DNA from: ANME-2 cluster archaeon
GTDB lineage: Archaea; Halobacteriota; Methanosarcinia; Methanosarcinales; Methanocomedenaceae
Reading direction: 5' to 3'
Length of the DNA stretch: 57,744 nt
NCBI GenBank assembly: GCA_014237145.1
Contig: JAAXOC010000002.1
Coordinates: 1 to 57,744, forward strand
Position 1 is the first letter of the stretch; every line of letters starts with the position of its first letter. This document shows positions 17,264-25,498 of this stretch, piece after piece. The position numbers and the translations under genes are program-made. The notes beneath the pieces are model-generated. The model ran no database searches, was not told the origin of the DNA, and saw nothing but the letters and a program-made list of their open reading frames with translations.

Positions 17264-18405
17264 AGAGGGAGGTTGCCTGGAGGGTCTTTGCCCATGAATT
17301 CATTCATTCGGATTATTTCTTTCATGACGGGGATGAGTTCTCCCCCAATTACCTGGTCACTCCCACCGGTGCCAGGGTGAACCGGCTGTACTTTGTTGGT
17401 GTATTGACCGAGATCGATAATCTTGGCGCAGGGGAAGACATGTGGAGGGCAAGAGTGTCTGATCCCACCGGTGCTTTTTCTGTGTATGCAGGACAGTACC
17501 AGCCGCAAGCATCAGTGTTCCTGTCAGGACTGGATGTGCCCTGTTTTGTGGCTATAACAGGCAAGGCCAGGACCTATGAACCAGAGGACGGAACTATATA
17601 TACTTCGGTAAGGCCGGAAGAACTCAACACTGCAAGCGACAGCATAAGGGACAGGTGGATAGTTGATACTGCCCGGCTGACCTATGAGCGCATAAAATTG
17701 GTCAGGTCTGCCATGGATTCAGGTCTTAAGGGTGATGAACTGACAGCTATGCTTGTACAGTCCGGTGCCAGTCCAAAACTTGCCAATGGCATACTCTGGG
17801 CCGTTTCTCATTACACTGACCTGGACAAATACCTTAATACACTATCAGGTGTGATCGTTGATGCATTGAAGAACCTGGCGTCTGCTGACCACCAACCGAC
17901 ATCAATGCCCGTGGTTTCACACTCCATGGAAGTGGTTGCGGGAAGCAAGCCCGCAGATGCTATGGTGAAAGAGACACCTGCCCCGTATTCTGTAGAGGAT
18001 ACACAACCAACACAATCGCTACAGCCTGTCCAGTCCACAAAACCTGCCCAACTTACACAGTCCCCCCACTCTGTCCAGTCGACAGAACCTGCCCAACCTA
18101 CACAGTCTCCCCACTCTGCTCGGTCCACAGAACCTAAAACTGCCCAGGTGGTGGGAGAAGAGATCGACGTTGGAACAACAGGTAGTGAGCCCGCCAGACC
18201 TGAAGAGGACAAGCCCGAACCTGACGAGATGGTCTATGAACTGATGGGTATAATGGATAAAGGGAACGGCGTGCCTGTCACTGAACTGGTGGATGAATCA
18301 AAACGAAGTGGTCTTACCGATGAACAGATTGACGGTGCTGTGAAAACATTGATGTCAGAAGGCAGGTGTTACGAGCCCAGGATCGGTGTACTTCGCAGGG
18401 TATGA
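17257..18405 (+). CDS. RPA-associated protein (COG3390-like)
   Basis: A 382-aa protein. Residues 1-125 form an OB fold (starting VEREVAWRVFAHEF). Residues 130-210 are helical. A low-complexity linker at about 230-310 is rich in Thr, Gln, Pro and Ser, with tandem PAQPTQSPHS-type repeats visible in the DNA at 18030-18130. Residues 325-382 look like a winged helix (VYELMGIMDKGNGVPVTELV), comparable to the C-terminus of RPA2. The gene is coupled to the RPA gene. In other euryarchaea the two proteins form a complex. Linker length is likely to vary between strains because of the repeats. Confidence 0.85.
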   Translation: MVEREVAWRVFAHEFIHSDYFFHDGDEFSPNYLVTPTGARVNRLYFVGVLTEIDNLGAGEDMWRARVSDPTGAFSVYAGQYQPQASVFLSGLDVPCFVAITGKARTYEPEDGTIYTSVRPEELNTASDSIRDRWIVDTARLTYERIKLVRSAMDSGLKGDELTAMLVQSGASPKLANGILWAVSHYTDLDKYLNTLSGVIVDALKNLASADHQPTSMPVVSHSMEVVAGSKPADAMVKETPAPYSVEDTQPTQSLQPVQSTKPAQLTQSPHSVQSTEPAQPTQSPHSARSTEPKTAQVVGEEIDVGTTGSEPARPEEDKPEPDEMVYELMGIMDKGNGVPVTELVDESKRSGLTDEQIDGAVKTLMSEGRCYEPRIGVLRRV

Positions 18406-18494
18406 AAAGGCAAATGAGAACAAACATTTAATATTTTATCATACATCTTAAAATTAAAAAAAGTTTCATAACATCCCATATACCAGGTGAAATA

Positions 18495-19817
18495 ATGAAA
18501 TCGGTTGAAGAAATTCTTAAAATAATCAGTGAAAAAGACGTCAGGTTTGTAAGGCTGCAGTTCGTGGATATACAGGGTATCGTTAAGAACGTGGCCATAC
18601 CAGTATCCCAGATAGATAAGGCGCTGGATCAGGGAATATCCTTTGATGGCTCGTCCGTTGAAGGCTTTGTCAGGATAGAAGAATCAGACATGGTCTTAAA
18701 ACCGGATGTTAATACCTTCCAGATACTACCATGGAGCCATGACGGAGGCAACAGTGCCAGGATGATATGTGATGTCCACCTGCCGAATGGTGAGCCTTTC
18801 GTAGGCGACCCCAGGTATGTGCTCAGGCGTGCCATGGAAGAAGCGGCTTTAATGGGTTTTAAGATGAATACCGGACCTGAACTTGAATTTTTCCTGTTTG
18901 AGAAAAAGGACGGACGTCCTACCACTATTCCACATGACTCTGCAGGGTACTTTGACTTCGGGCCAGTGGACCTGGCAGAAAATATTCGCAGGGAGATCGT
19001 GGTCGCCCTGGAAGGCATGGGATTAGAGATAGAGGCCTCACATCATGAGGTTGCATCAGGACAGCATGAGATCGACTTCAAATACGATGATGCCCTTATA
19101 ACGGCTGACAATGTGGTGACCTTCAAATATGTCACCAGGACAATTGCTAATAATATGGGATTGCATGCAACATTTATGCCTAAACCCCTGTTCAGTGAGA
19201 ACGGCAGCGGCATGCACATCAATATTTCCCTGTTCAAGGATGGAAAGAACGCTTTTTATAACCCTGATAGCAAATATGGCATCAGTGATACTTTGAGATA
19301 CTTTATCGGCGGAATTTTGAAACATATTAAAGCTATTACTGCGATCACCAATCCAATTGTCAACTCATATAAAAGATTGGTACCAGGGTATGAAGCACCT
19401 GTATATGTTTCATGGTCAGGGGCAAACCGGAGTTCGCTTATCAGGATACCTATGGCCAGGGGGTCAAGCACAAGGATAGAATTGCGCAGTCCTGACCCCT
19501 CCTGTAATCCATACTTGTCTTTTGCGGTCATACTAATGACAGGACTGGATGGTATCAGGAATAAGATCGACCCCGGTGATCCGGTAAATGATAATATTTA
19601 CAGGATGACAGCTGATGAACGCCTGGAATGCAACATTGATTCACTGCCAGGGACTCTCAGGGATGCAATGAACGAACTGGAAAGTGATGAAATATTAATT
19701 AAATCCCTGGGCCCCCATGTTTTTAATAACTTCATGAGGTTGGGCCGTGCCGAATGGGAATTATACAGGATACAGGTACATAACTGGGAAATCCAGCGGT
19801 ATATCAATATCATGTAG
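18495..19817 (+). CDS. glnA: Glutamine synthetase, type I
   Basis: A 440-aa enzyme that makes glutamine from glutamate, ammonia and ATP. It has the N-terminal beta-grasp (FVRLQFVDIQGIVKN), the DGSSVEGF loop, NTGPELEFFLF with the catalytic metal ligands, GSGMHINISL, and the NRSSLIRIP block. There is no adenylylation-type extension, which fits the short GSI-alpha form. SD AGGTGA precedes the ATG at 18495. A TATA-like AT stretch (TTTAATATTTT) lies about 70 bp upstream. Its neighbour 18 bp downstream is an NrpR-type nitrogen regulator, so the gene is probably repressed when nitrogen is plentiful. Confidence 0.95.
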   Translation: MKSVEEILKIISEKDVRFVRLQFVDIQGIVKNVAIPVSQIDKALDQGISFDGSSVEGFVRIEESDMVLKPDVNTFQILPWSHDGGNSARMICDVHLPNGEPFVGDPRYVLRRAMEEAALMGFKMNTGPELEFFLFEKKDGRPTTIPHDSAGYFDFGPVDLAENIRREIVVALEGMGLEIEASHHEVASGQHEIDFKYDDALITADNVVTFKYVTRTIANNMGLHATFMPKPLFSENGSGMHINISLFKDGKNAFYNPDSKYGISDTLRYFIGGILKHIKAITAITNPIVNSYKRLVPGYEAPVYVSWSGANRSSLIRIPMARGSSTRIELRSPDPSCNPYLSFAVILMTGLDGIRNKIDPGDPVNDNIYRMTADERLECNIDSLPGTLRDAMNELESDEILIKSLGPHVFNNFMRLGRAEWELYRIQVHNWEIQRYINIM

Positions 19818-19835
19818 GAAAAAAAGGTACAAGTT

Positions 19836-20819
19836 ATGAACACCTTAACCTCTGACCCCCAGGTGCAGCGAAAACTTATAGAAATTCTAAGGATTATCAA
19901 TGAAAGTGATGGTGCTATCGGCGCTCGCATCATTGCTGACAAAATGAGGGAAAGAGGGTACCAGATCGGTGAGAGGGGTGTCAGGTATCATCTGAGGATA
20001 CTGGATGAGAGGGGGCTGACCGCCAGGGAAGGATATTCCGGACGGGTCATTACCGAGAACGGATTGCAGGAACTGGAAGACGGGCTCATAGGCCACAGGG
20101 TGGGATTCATCATCACAGCCATTGATGAACTGGTCTATAACACGGACCTGGATGTGGACACTGGGGAAGGTAACGTTATCGTGAACATGGCGCTGATCGA
20201 CAAGGATGATTTTGATGATGGTATTGAGATTATTGCGGCTATGAACGAATCCCCGTACTCCATAAGCCCATATATCCAGATTATCGAAGAGGACACTATT
20301 GATTACAGGGTGCCGGAAGGAAAGGTAGGCATTGCTACCGTATGCAGCATAACAATTGATGGAATACTGGCAAAGAACGGGATTCCTGTAAACACGAAAT
20401 ACGGAGGTCTCATAGCGATTAAAAATGGGGCCCCTGCCGTTTTTTCAGATCTACTGTTATACAGTGGTATAACTATCGATCCGATGAAGATATTCATCAA
20501 CCGCAGAATGACTTCGGTACTGGACGTGCTTGAGACAGGAAACGGTAAACTTCTTGCAAATATGAGGGAGATACCTGCTTCAGCTAAAGAGCATGCTATT
20601 GAGGTCTTTGACAAGGCCAAAGGTATAGATATCGACGGCCTGATTGGAATCGGTAAATCCGGCAGTCCAATATTCAAGGCACCTGTCAGCCCGGGAAAGA
20701 TAGGATTACCCATATATGCTGGCCTGAACTGTATTGTGGCAATAGAAGAAAGTGGTATTGATGTGTCGGTATTCCCCATATCCAGGATGGCTAATTATAA
20801 GAATATGACCCGACTGTAG
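19836..20819 (+). CDS. nrpR: NrpR-type nitrogen regulator
   Basis: A 327-aa protein. Residues 8-75 are a winged helix (LIEILRIINESDGAIGARII, then GVRYHLRILDERGL). Residues about 90-327 are one NrpR regulatory domain (DUF128), which in methanogens binds 2-oxoglutarate and releases the repressor from nif and glnA operators. The protein has the HTH and a single regulatory domain, as in NrpRI of Methanosarcina, where a second domain protein acts as partner. It starts 18 bp after glnA and is probably co-transcribed with it, giving feedback control. I did not find a clear GGTA-N6-TACC operator upstream of glnA. Confidence 0.88.
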   Translation: MNTLTSDPQVQRKLIEILRIINESDGAIGARIIADKMRERGYQIGERGVRYHLRILDERGLTAREGYSGRVITENGLQELEDGLIGHRVGFIITAIDELVYNTDLDVDTGEGNVIVNMALIDKDDFDDGIEIIAAMNESPYSISPYIQIIEEDTIDYRVPEGKVGIATVCSITIDGILAKNGIPVNTKYGGLIAIKNGAPAVFSDLLLYSGITIDPMKIFINRRMTSVLDVLETGNGKLLANMREIPASAKEHAIEVFDKAKGIDIDGLIGIGKSGSPIFKAPVSPGKIGLPIYAGLNCIVAIEESGIDVSVFPISRMANYKNMTRL

Positions 20820-20826
20820 TTCTTCT

Positions 20827-21310
20827 ATGGAAATCCGGGAAGGCTTACCAGACGATCTTGGAAGATTGATCGATTTCATGGAACTGGTCGACAATGAGTT
20901 TGTTCCGCCACTGTCCTTACGGGCGGGCGGTATATACGAAAGGGTATCGGGTACTCTTGCTAAGGTGGATTCTAATTTTCTTATTGGTGAGTCAAATGGA
21001 AGACTGGTTGGTGCCGTGGGATACAGGAAGAACTACAACGGGATAGAAGAAGTATTGGAGGAGGCGTATATTTCGTTCATTGCTGTTCATCCCGGGTACA
21101 GGGGGCAGAATATTGCCAGGTTGCTGGACCCGGGCACTGGCAAAAAAACTGGGTCGTGATGGGATGATACATGTCAACGTCACTACATGGTCCACAAACC
21201 CTGGTGCATACCGGATGTACCAGCAGCTTGGTTATGTCGTCTCAAAGACCTTGAAAGACCACCGTGGCCCGGGCGTGGATACCATCTATTTCAGGAAAAG
21301 TCTCAAGTGA
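20827..21310 (+). pseudogene. GNAT-family N-acetyltransferase, frameshifted
   Basis: Residues from 20827 read as a GNAT N-acetyltransferase (EIREGLPDDLGRLIDFM, then ISFIAVHPGYRGQNIARLL, the acetyl-CoA loop). At about 21124-21127 (CTGG) the reading frame shifts. The rest (TRALAKKLGRDGMIHVNVTT, then NPGAYRMYQQLGY and TIYFRKSL) is in another frame to 21310. Removing one G would restore a normal protein of about 160 aa. It is a recent pseudogene or a sequencing error. Both halves are well conserved, so decay would be recent. It starts 7 bp after nrpR. Confidence 0.8.
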
Positions 21311-21319
21311 ACCGTGACA

Positions 21320-21823
21320 TCATGCAAGGGCTTTTTTTATCTGGCTGGCATATACTGAACTGTCTACTGACTTTCCGGCCCATACCCGCTTCACATCACA
21401 GTTGTGGATAATTGCGGTCAGGGGGACTTTTTTATCCTCGTCAGGTGCGCCCTGGAAGAGCACCTGGTAAAGGGCTCCGGCCGGACTGTCTTCGCTTATC
21501 TCGAATATGGATATGGAATCACCGTACTTTTTATCCACGACCCGGATGTTAGCTTCATTTGCCAGGCATATCTTGCAGGTATCCTCTCGCTGGCGATCAC
21601 GCATGATGTTGAGTAAAACCGGTTTTGGAACTGCGCAGATGGCTTCTACCACCTGCTTTAGGGGTGCATATCGTGACTCGACCAGGTTATCCACACTGTC
21701 CCCAAACGGCTCCATGACTTCATCACTGGATATGGAATGCTTGGCGGCAAGTGATTCTACGAGCCTGGTTTTGAAGGATTGTCTGTGTTCGTCAAGTATT
21801 TTTTGCAGGTCCAATGATATCAC
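21320..21823 (-). CDS. Conserved-looking protein of unknown function
   Basis: A 167-aa soluble protein. It has a helical N-terminal half (LQKILDEHRQSFKTRLVES), a CKIC pair at about 107-110, and a C-terminal alpha/beta part (DSISIFEISEDSPAGALYQV; VPLTAIIHNCDVKRVWAG). I do not recognise the family. It is convergent with the frameshifted GNAT gene, with 9 bp between the stops. The CxxC could bind metal or be redox-active, but there is no second pair. Codon use and composition are like the core genes, so it is probably a real vertically inherited gene. Confidence 0.6.
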   Translation of the reverse strand: MISLDLQKILDEHRQSFKTRLVESLAAKHSISSDEVMEPFGDSVDNLVESRYAPLKQVVEAICAVPKPVLLNIMRDRQREDTCKICLANEANIRVVDKKYGDSISIFEISEDSPAGALYQVLFQGAPDEDKKVPLTAIIHNCDVKRVWAGKSVDSSVYASQIKKALA

Positions 21824-21949
21824 GCGCCTGATATGGATGTATTGATAGAAATCCCATTATATAAATAAATTGCAGGAAAAGTCTGATAACGCTAAAAGGA
21901 TTTTACTATACCTCCATTGGAATGGATCTTCAATACTACCACACTAGAC

Positions 21950-21957
21950 TTATATAG
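21950..21957 (+). promoter_or_regulatory. TATA box of the polyferredoxin gene
   Basis: TTATATAG lies 27-34 nt upstream of the ATG at 21984. With the archaeal spacing of about 25 nt from TATA box to start site, transcription would begin within a few bases of the ATG. No SD is present. The mRNA is therefore probably leaderless. Confidence 0.5.
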
Positions 21958-21983
21958 TTTTTTAAATATTAAATACACTGCAA

Positions 21984-23327
21984 ATGTCTGATAGTACTAC
22001 ACAAGATTCCGCAGACAGCAGCCTTGAAGTCAATGTGGAAATGGATATCCGTGATTCCCATTTCATTTACACCCAGACAGTTAACGCCTCAAAGAAGACC
22101 CTGGACTACGATTACAAACGGTGCAACGGCTGCGGGATATGTATCGATGTATGCCCTGCAAATGCTATAGAGGCAGGTCCGCTTTTCGAGATAGCCACAG
22201 GTATGGACGCACCGCCGGTGATCATCGACCAGACCAAATGCACCTTTTGCGGCATGTGTGCATCCTTTTGTCCGGTAAGGGCTATCAGGATGGACATAGA
22301 TGGCCAGGATCTACTTGACAATCCCGACTTCTCCAAACTGGACTCAAAGGTGGTCATCAATGAGAAATGCCTGCCCTGCATGTTGTGTGAAAAAGCCTGC
22401 CCCCAGGAAGCTATTAAACTGGAACTCACTTTTCCTACAAAGGAAGAAGTAGCCCCATTCAAAGAGGGGCAAAAAGGTGAGATCGCAGTGGATATGGACA
22501 AGTGCAACTTCTGCGGCATGTGCGCACACCTATGTCCTGCCTTTGTACTGGTGGAGCAAGAGCCAACGCCTGATAACCCTGTACCGTTCCAGGACCTGCT
22601 CATCGACCTGGATAAGTGCGACTATTGCAGGATATGTGAGGATTTCTGCCCTGAGGATGCCATAAAGGTGGAAGGAAAACTGGAGGCACCTGTGCCCAAG
22701 ATATCAGGTACTGTGACTATTGATGACGAAAAGTGCAGCAGGTGCGGCTGGTGTAAGGCTGTCTGTCCTTATGGAGCAGTGGATATAATAAAACCCTTTG
22801 AAGGGGAGATAGAACTTATCGAGAACAGGCTGGCTGATTGTGACCCGGTAGGCTGCCATGGGTGTTTCAATGTATGCCCTGCACATGCCTGGTATGTGCC
22901 GTCTGATAAGAAAATCGATGTGAAAAAGGATTATTGTATTTACTGTGGAGCATGCGAGAAGGCCTGCCATGTGTATGCAATAGATGTAAAACGCTCTGGC
23001 GTGCAGCATACTGAAGTAAGGGATCTGCCATGGTCGTCCCAGTGGAAGAATGCCATCAATGCGATCAAGACGGGTGATAGGTCAAGACCAGATACTGACC
23101 GCAGGGTCGAGATGGAGGTGGTGGGACCTATGCATCCTGAAGTACATGAGATCGATCTAAGGGAAAAAAATGAACACCTTGATGAGATACGCTCAAGGCT
23201 GGACAACCTGATGCCAATGCTTAATGATGTGAAAACAAGGTATGAATGGGAACGGCATAACTCCGGCTCGGTTATAAAGAGGATCAACAGGATCGACAAG
23301 ATGAATGGAAATGGCTTATCCTGTTAA
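21984..23327 (+). CDS. Polyferredoxin with eight [4Fe-4S] motifs, FwdF/FmdF-like
   Basis: A 447-aa protein with eight ferredoxin cysteine clusters from residue 46 to about 340 (CNGCGICIDVCP; CTFCGMCASFCP; CLPCMLCEKACP; CNFCGMCAHLCP; CDYCRICEDFCP; CSRCGWCKAVCP; a variant CDPVGCHGCFNVCP; CIYCGACEKACH). FwdF of formylmethanofuran dehydrogenase carries eight such clusters and wires electrons between the enzyme and partners, so an FwdF/FmdF relative is the best guess. Hydrogenase- or Hdr-associated polyferredoxins are the alternative. A C-terminal tail of about 90 aa is charged and helical (EIDLREKNEHLDEIRSRLDN) and extends beyond the usual FwdF length. No other Fwd subunit is nearby. Confidence 0.8.
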   Translation: MSDSTTQDSADSSLEVNVEMDIRDSHFIYTQTVNASKKTLDYDYKRCNGCGICIDVCPANAIEAGPLFEIATGMDAPPVIIDQTKCTFCGMCASFCPVRAIRMDIDGQDLLDNPDFSKLDSKVVINEKCLPCMLCEKACPQEAIKLELTFPTKEEVAPFKEGQKGEIAVDMDKCNFCGMCAHLCPAFVLVEQEPTPDNPVPFQDLLIDLDKCDYCRICEDFCPEDAIKVEGKLEAPVPKISGTVTIDDEKCSRCGWCKAVCPYGAVDIIKPFEGEIELIENRLADCDPVGCHGCFNVCPAHAWYVPSDKKIDVKKDYCIYCGACEKACHVYAIDVKRSGVQHTEVRDLPWSSQWKNAINAIKTGDRSRPDTDRRVEMEVVGPMHPEVHEIDLREKNEHLDEIRSRLDNLMPMLNDVKTRYEWERHNSGSVIKRINRIDKMNGNGLSC

Positions 23328-23501
23328 TCCTGTAAATCATGTCTAATAATTACCAAAATTGTATATTTTAACAGCCATGCCCGCCACCGGCATCACCCAA
23401 CAACAACCGAGGCCGCCGCCTGCATCGCAGAACATCCGCACGCCGTCTGTCACAGTCCAGAGTGATCAGGCTTCATTTTGTCAGAGAGGAGATTTTGACG
23501 T
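23328..23501. other. Short gene-poor stretch before a HicA remnant
   Basis: A GC-rich patch (CCGCCACCGGCATCACCC and beyond) that encodes no recognisable protein. Confidence 0.3.
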
Positions 23502-23597
23502 ATGCCCAGAATGCCGAGGGATGTTTCGCATAAAAGCTTATGCACAGTCTTGAGCAAATATGGTTATACAATCTCACGCCAAACAGGAATACTATAG
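23502..23597 (+). pseudogene. HicA-like toxin remnant
   Basis: The ATG at 23502 opens a frame reading MPRMPRDVSHKSLCTVLSKY then GYTISRQTGIL and a stop at 23597. This matches the first half of HicA mRNA interferases (MP-x-x-S-x-K-x-L-x-x-L-x-K-x-G-(Y/F)-x-x-x-R-Q-x-G-S-H). The frame ends just before the catalytic His should appear, so it is inactive. An SD-like GAGGAG is upstream. No HicB antitoxin remains that I can see. Confidence 0.6.
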
Positions 23598-23668
23598 GCA
23601 CAAAGTCCTAACTGGTCCGGAATCATTCCAGAATATTTAAGTGCACCATTTCCTGTCTAAGTGGCTGG

Positions 23669-24958
23669 ATGAAAAGTGCAGGATTATTGGATATTGAGCG
23701 AAGCGGAGTAACTGAGAAGCAGTATATCCTGGGCAGGCATAAAGAGAAGACTTCCCAGGGTCTGCTAAAGGTAGGGAAGTATCTTGCCATTGACGGGTCA
23801 ACAGGCTCTGATGTATATATAGACTGCATCAGACCCCATGCTGTGCTGATATGTGGCAAAAGGGGGTATGGCAAGTCGTACACAATGGGAACCCTTATTG
23901 AGGAACTAGCCAGTCAGCTGCCGCCGGTATGCGAAAATATAGCATCTGTTGTGATTGACAGCATGGGCATCTTCTGGACCATGGCACATGCGAATAAAAA
24001 AGAAGCAGATGAACTTTCTAGGTGGGGGCTTGAACCGAAGGAACTGGATATCCGGTTATTTGTTCCCGGAAGAATGACAAAAGAATATGCTGATATGGGG
24101 GTCAATATCACCCACCTTACTATTTCGGTAAGTGACCTGACCGGTTCTGACTGGTGCAGGCTGTTCGATATCAGTCCGGTACATCCTGTAGGTGTACTTA
24201 TCACCAGGATAGTGCAGGAGTTGAAGAATAATTCCGGGAAGTTCTCACTTGATGATATTTCAGGTCAGGTCAATGCTGATATTTATACTGATAATGATAC
24301 CAAGAACGCAGCTAATAATTTCATTAGTGCGGCTGGTGGATGGGGTATTTTTGAACTGGACGGGATATATATTGATGATCTCGTATCCCCTGGCTTAACT
24401 GCCGTTATTGATATTAGCAGCCTGCCAGATGAGGCGATACGTTCGATGGTGGTGGGCATTCTTGCCAGGAGGATATCACAGGAGCGTATCCCGGCACGGC
24501 GGCAGTATGAGATCAACAGGATAAATGATGCGGATGTAGCTACCATGCCAATGGTCTGGATGTTCATAGATGAAGCCCACCTGTTCGTGCCTGCAAATGG
24601 CGGCAGTCTTGCAAGGGATGTACTGGTAAATGATTGGCTCAGGCAGGGGAGGCAGCCTGGACTGTCCCTGGTACTGGCTACCCAGAGACCCTCGGCACTG
24701 CATCCTGATGTGCTCAGCCAGAGCGATATTATAATGTGCCACCGCCTGACATCTCATGAGGATATCACGGCACTTGAGAAGGTACGGCCCACTTATATGA
24801 GGCAGAGCATTGCAGATTCGATCCGCAAAATGGGAGAGGAGAAGGGTGTGGCATTCATTGTGGATGATACTTCAGAAGCATCGCATGTAGTAAAGATGCG
24901 TCCGAGGTTAACATGGCATGGCGGGGATGAGCCAAGCTCGCTGGGACATAATGGTTAA
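23669..24958 (+). CDS. HerA/FtsK-like ATPase (DUF87)
   Basis: A 429-aa P-loop ATPase. The Walker A motif is CGKRGYGKSYTMGT at about residue 63 and the Walker B motif MVWMFIDEAHLF at about 300. A short beta domain precedes them, and a sensor-like LVLATQRPSALHPDVL follows. This arrangement belongs to the HerA family of hexameric DNA translocases. HerA normally works with NurA nuclease and Mre11-Rad50 in end resection, but none of these is adjacent. HerA proper is about 500 aa with a larger N-terminal HAS barrel, so this is more likely a DUF87 relative than HerA itself. It is flanked by toxin remnants (HicA left, DUF4258 right). Confidence 0.8.
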   Translation: MKSAGLLDIERSGVTEKQYILGRHKEKTSQGLLKVGKYLAIDGSTGSDVYIDCIRPHAVLICGKRGYGKSYTMGTLIEELASQLPPVCENIASVVIDSMGIFWTMAHANKKEADELSRWGLEPKELDIRLFVPGRMTKEYADMGVNITHLTISVSDLTGSDWCRLFDISPVHPVGVLITRIVQELKNNSGKFSLDDISGQVNADIYTDNDTKNAANNFISAAGGWGIFELDGIYIDDLVSPGLTAVIDISSLPDEAIRSMVVGILARRISQERIPARRQYEINRINDADVATMPMVWMFIDEAHLFVPANGGSLARDVLVNDWLRQGRQPGLSLVLATQRPSALHPDVLSQSDIIMCHRLTSHEDITALEKVRPTYMRQSIADSIRKMGEEKGVAFIVDDTSEASHVVKMRPRLTWHGGDEPSSLGHNG

Positions 24959-25064
24959 AGGCAAAATGATAAGGATACAGAAGGGTACAGGATTTGGCGA
25001 TGGTGTGTAGAGGGATAGGAGATTGAGGTTATAATATGCTCAGTTGATATGGGAAGTTATCAAC

Positions 25065-25277
25065 TTATGCAGTTACTTTACTTCTTTTGATCTCATACAT
25101 GAAAGATTGCGGTTCAGATATATTTTCAGATGCATCAAGCATCTCAATAGACACAATCTTATTATCTTTCCCATAATCGATTATTACCCCCTCACTGATC
25201 TCTTCACTTTCTTCAATGGACATTTCCCTGAGTATCAAGGTCAGAATATCAGTATTCGGGTCGTAGATTACTTTCAT
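25065..25277 (-). CDS. DUF2283 protein, probable antitoxin
   Basis: A 70-aa protein with the DUF2283 pattern (MKVIYDPNTDILTLILRE, then EGVIIDYGKDNKIVSIEMLDAS). DUF2283 genes commonly pair with DUF4258 toxins. Such a toxin remnant lies directly upstream on the same strand, 31 bp away. The product may act as an antitoxin that has outlived its toxin. Confidence 0.8.
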   Translation of the reverse strand: MKVIYDPNTDILTLILREMSIEESEEISEGVIIDYGKDNKIVSIEMLDASENISEPQSFMYEIKRSKVTA

Positions 25278-25308
25278 AGACCATCACCGTTCCAATATTT
25301 ATCGATAT

Positions 25309-25410
25309 TTAATGTTGAGGAGGATTATTGATAAGACGCTCAACATCTCCAATTTCAATTTGTCGTCGATTTATTTCAAGGATGGCATGATTTGAAAACA
25401 CAATACCCAT
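25309..25410 (-). pseudogene. DUF4258 toxin remnant
   Basis: A 33-codon frame reads MGIVFSNHAILEINRRQIEI then GDVERLINNPPQH and stops. The FSxHAxxxxxxRxI...VExxIxNP pattern is the first half of DUF4258 RNase-like toxins, which are usually 80-100 aa. It is too short for the family's usual tail. The location before a DUF2283 gene strongly supports the reading. Confidence 0.6.
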
Positions 25411-25498
25411 TTAATTGCCCCTTGCATCCTTTTGATATCAGTGAGATAATTTAGGGTGTCTTGCTACAATAACATTAATTATTCTTTTCATCATCGCT

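Noticed and set aside
18406-18494. NrpR operator upstream of glnA
   Set aside because: No GGTA-N6-TACC match is present in this stretch.
22112-23009. Antisense ORFs of 100-160 codons opposite the polyferredoxin
   Set aside because: They are shadows of the cysteine-rich gene, with no start signals or recognisable domains.
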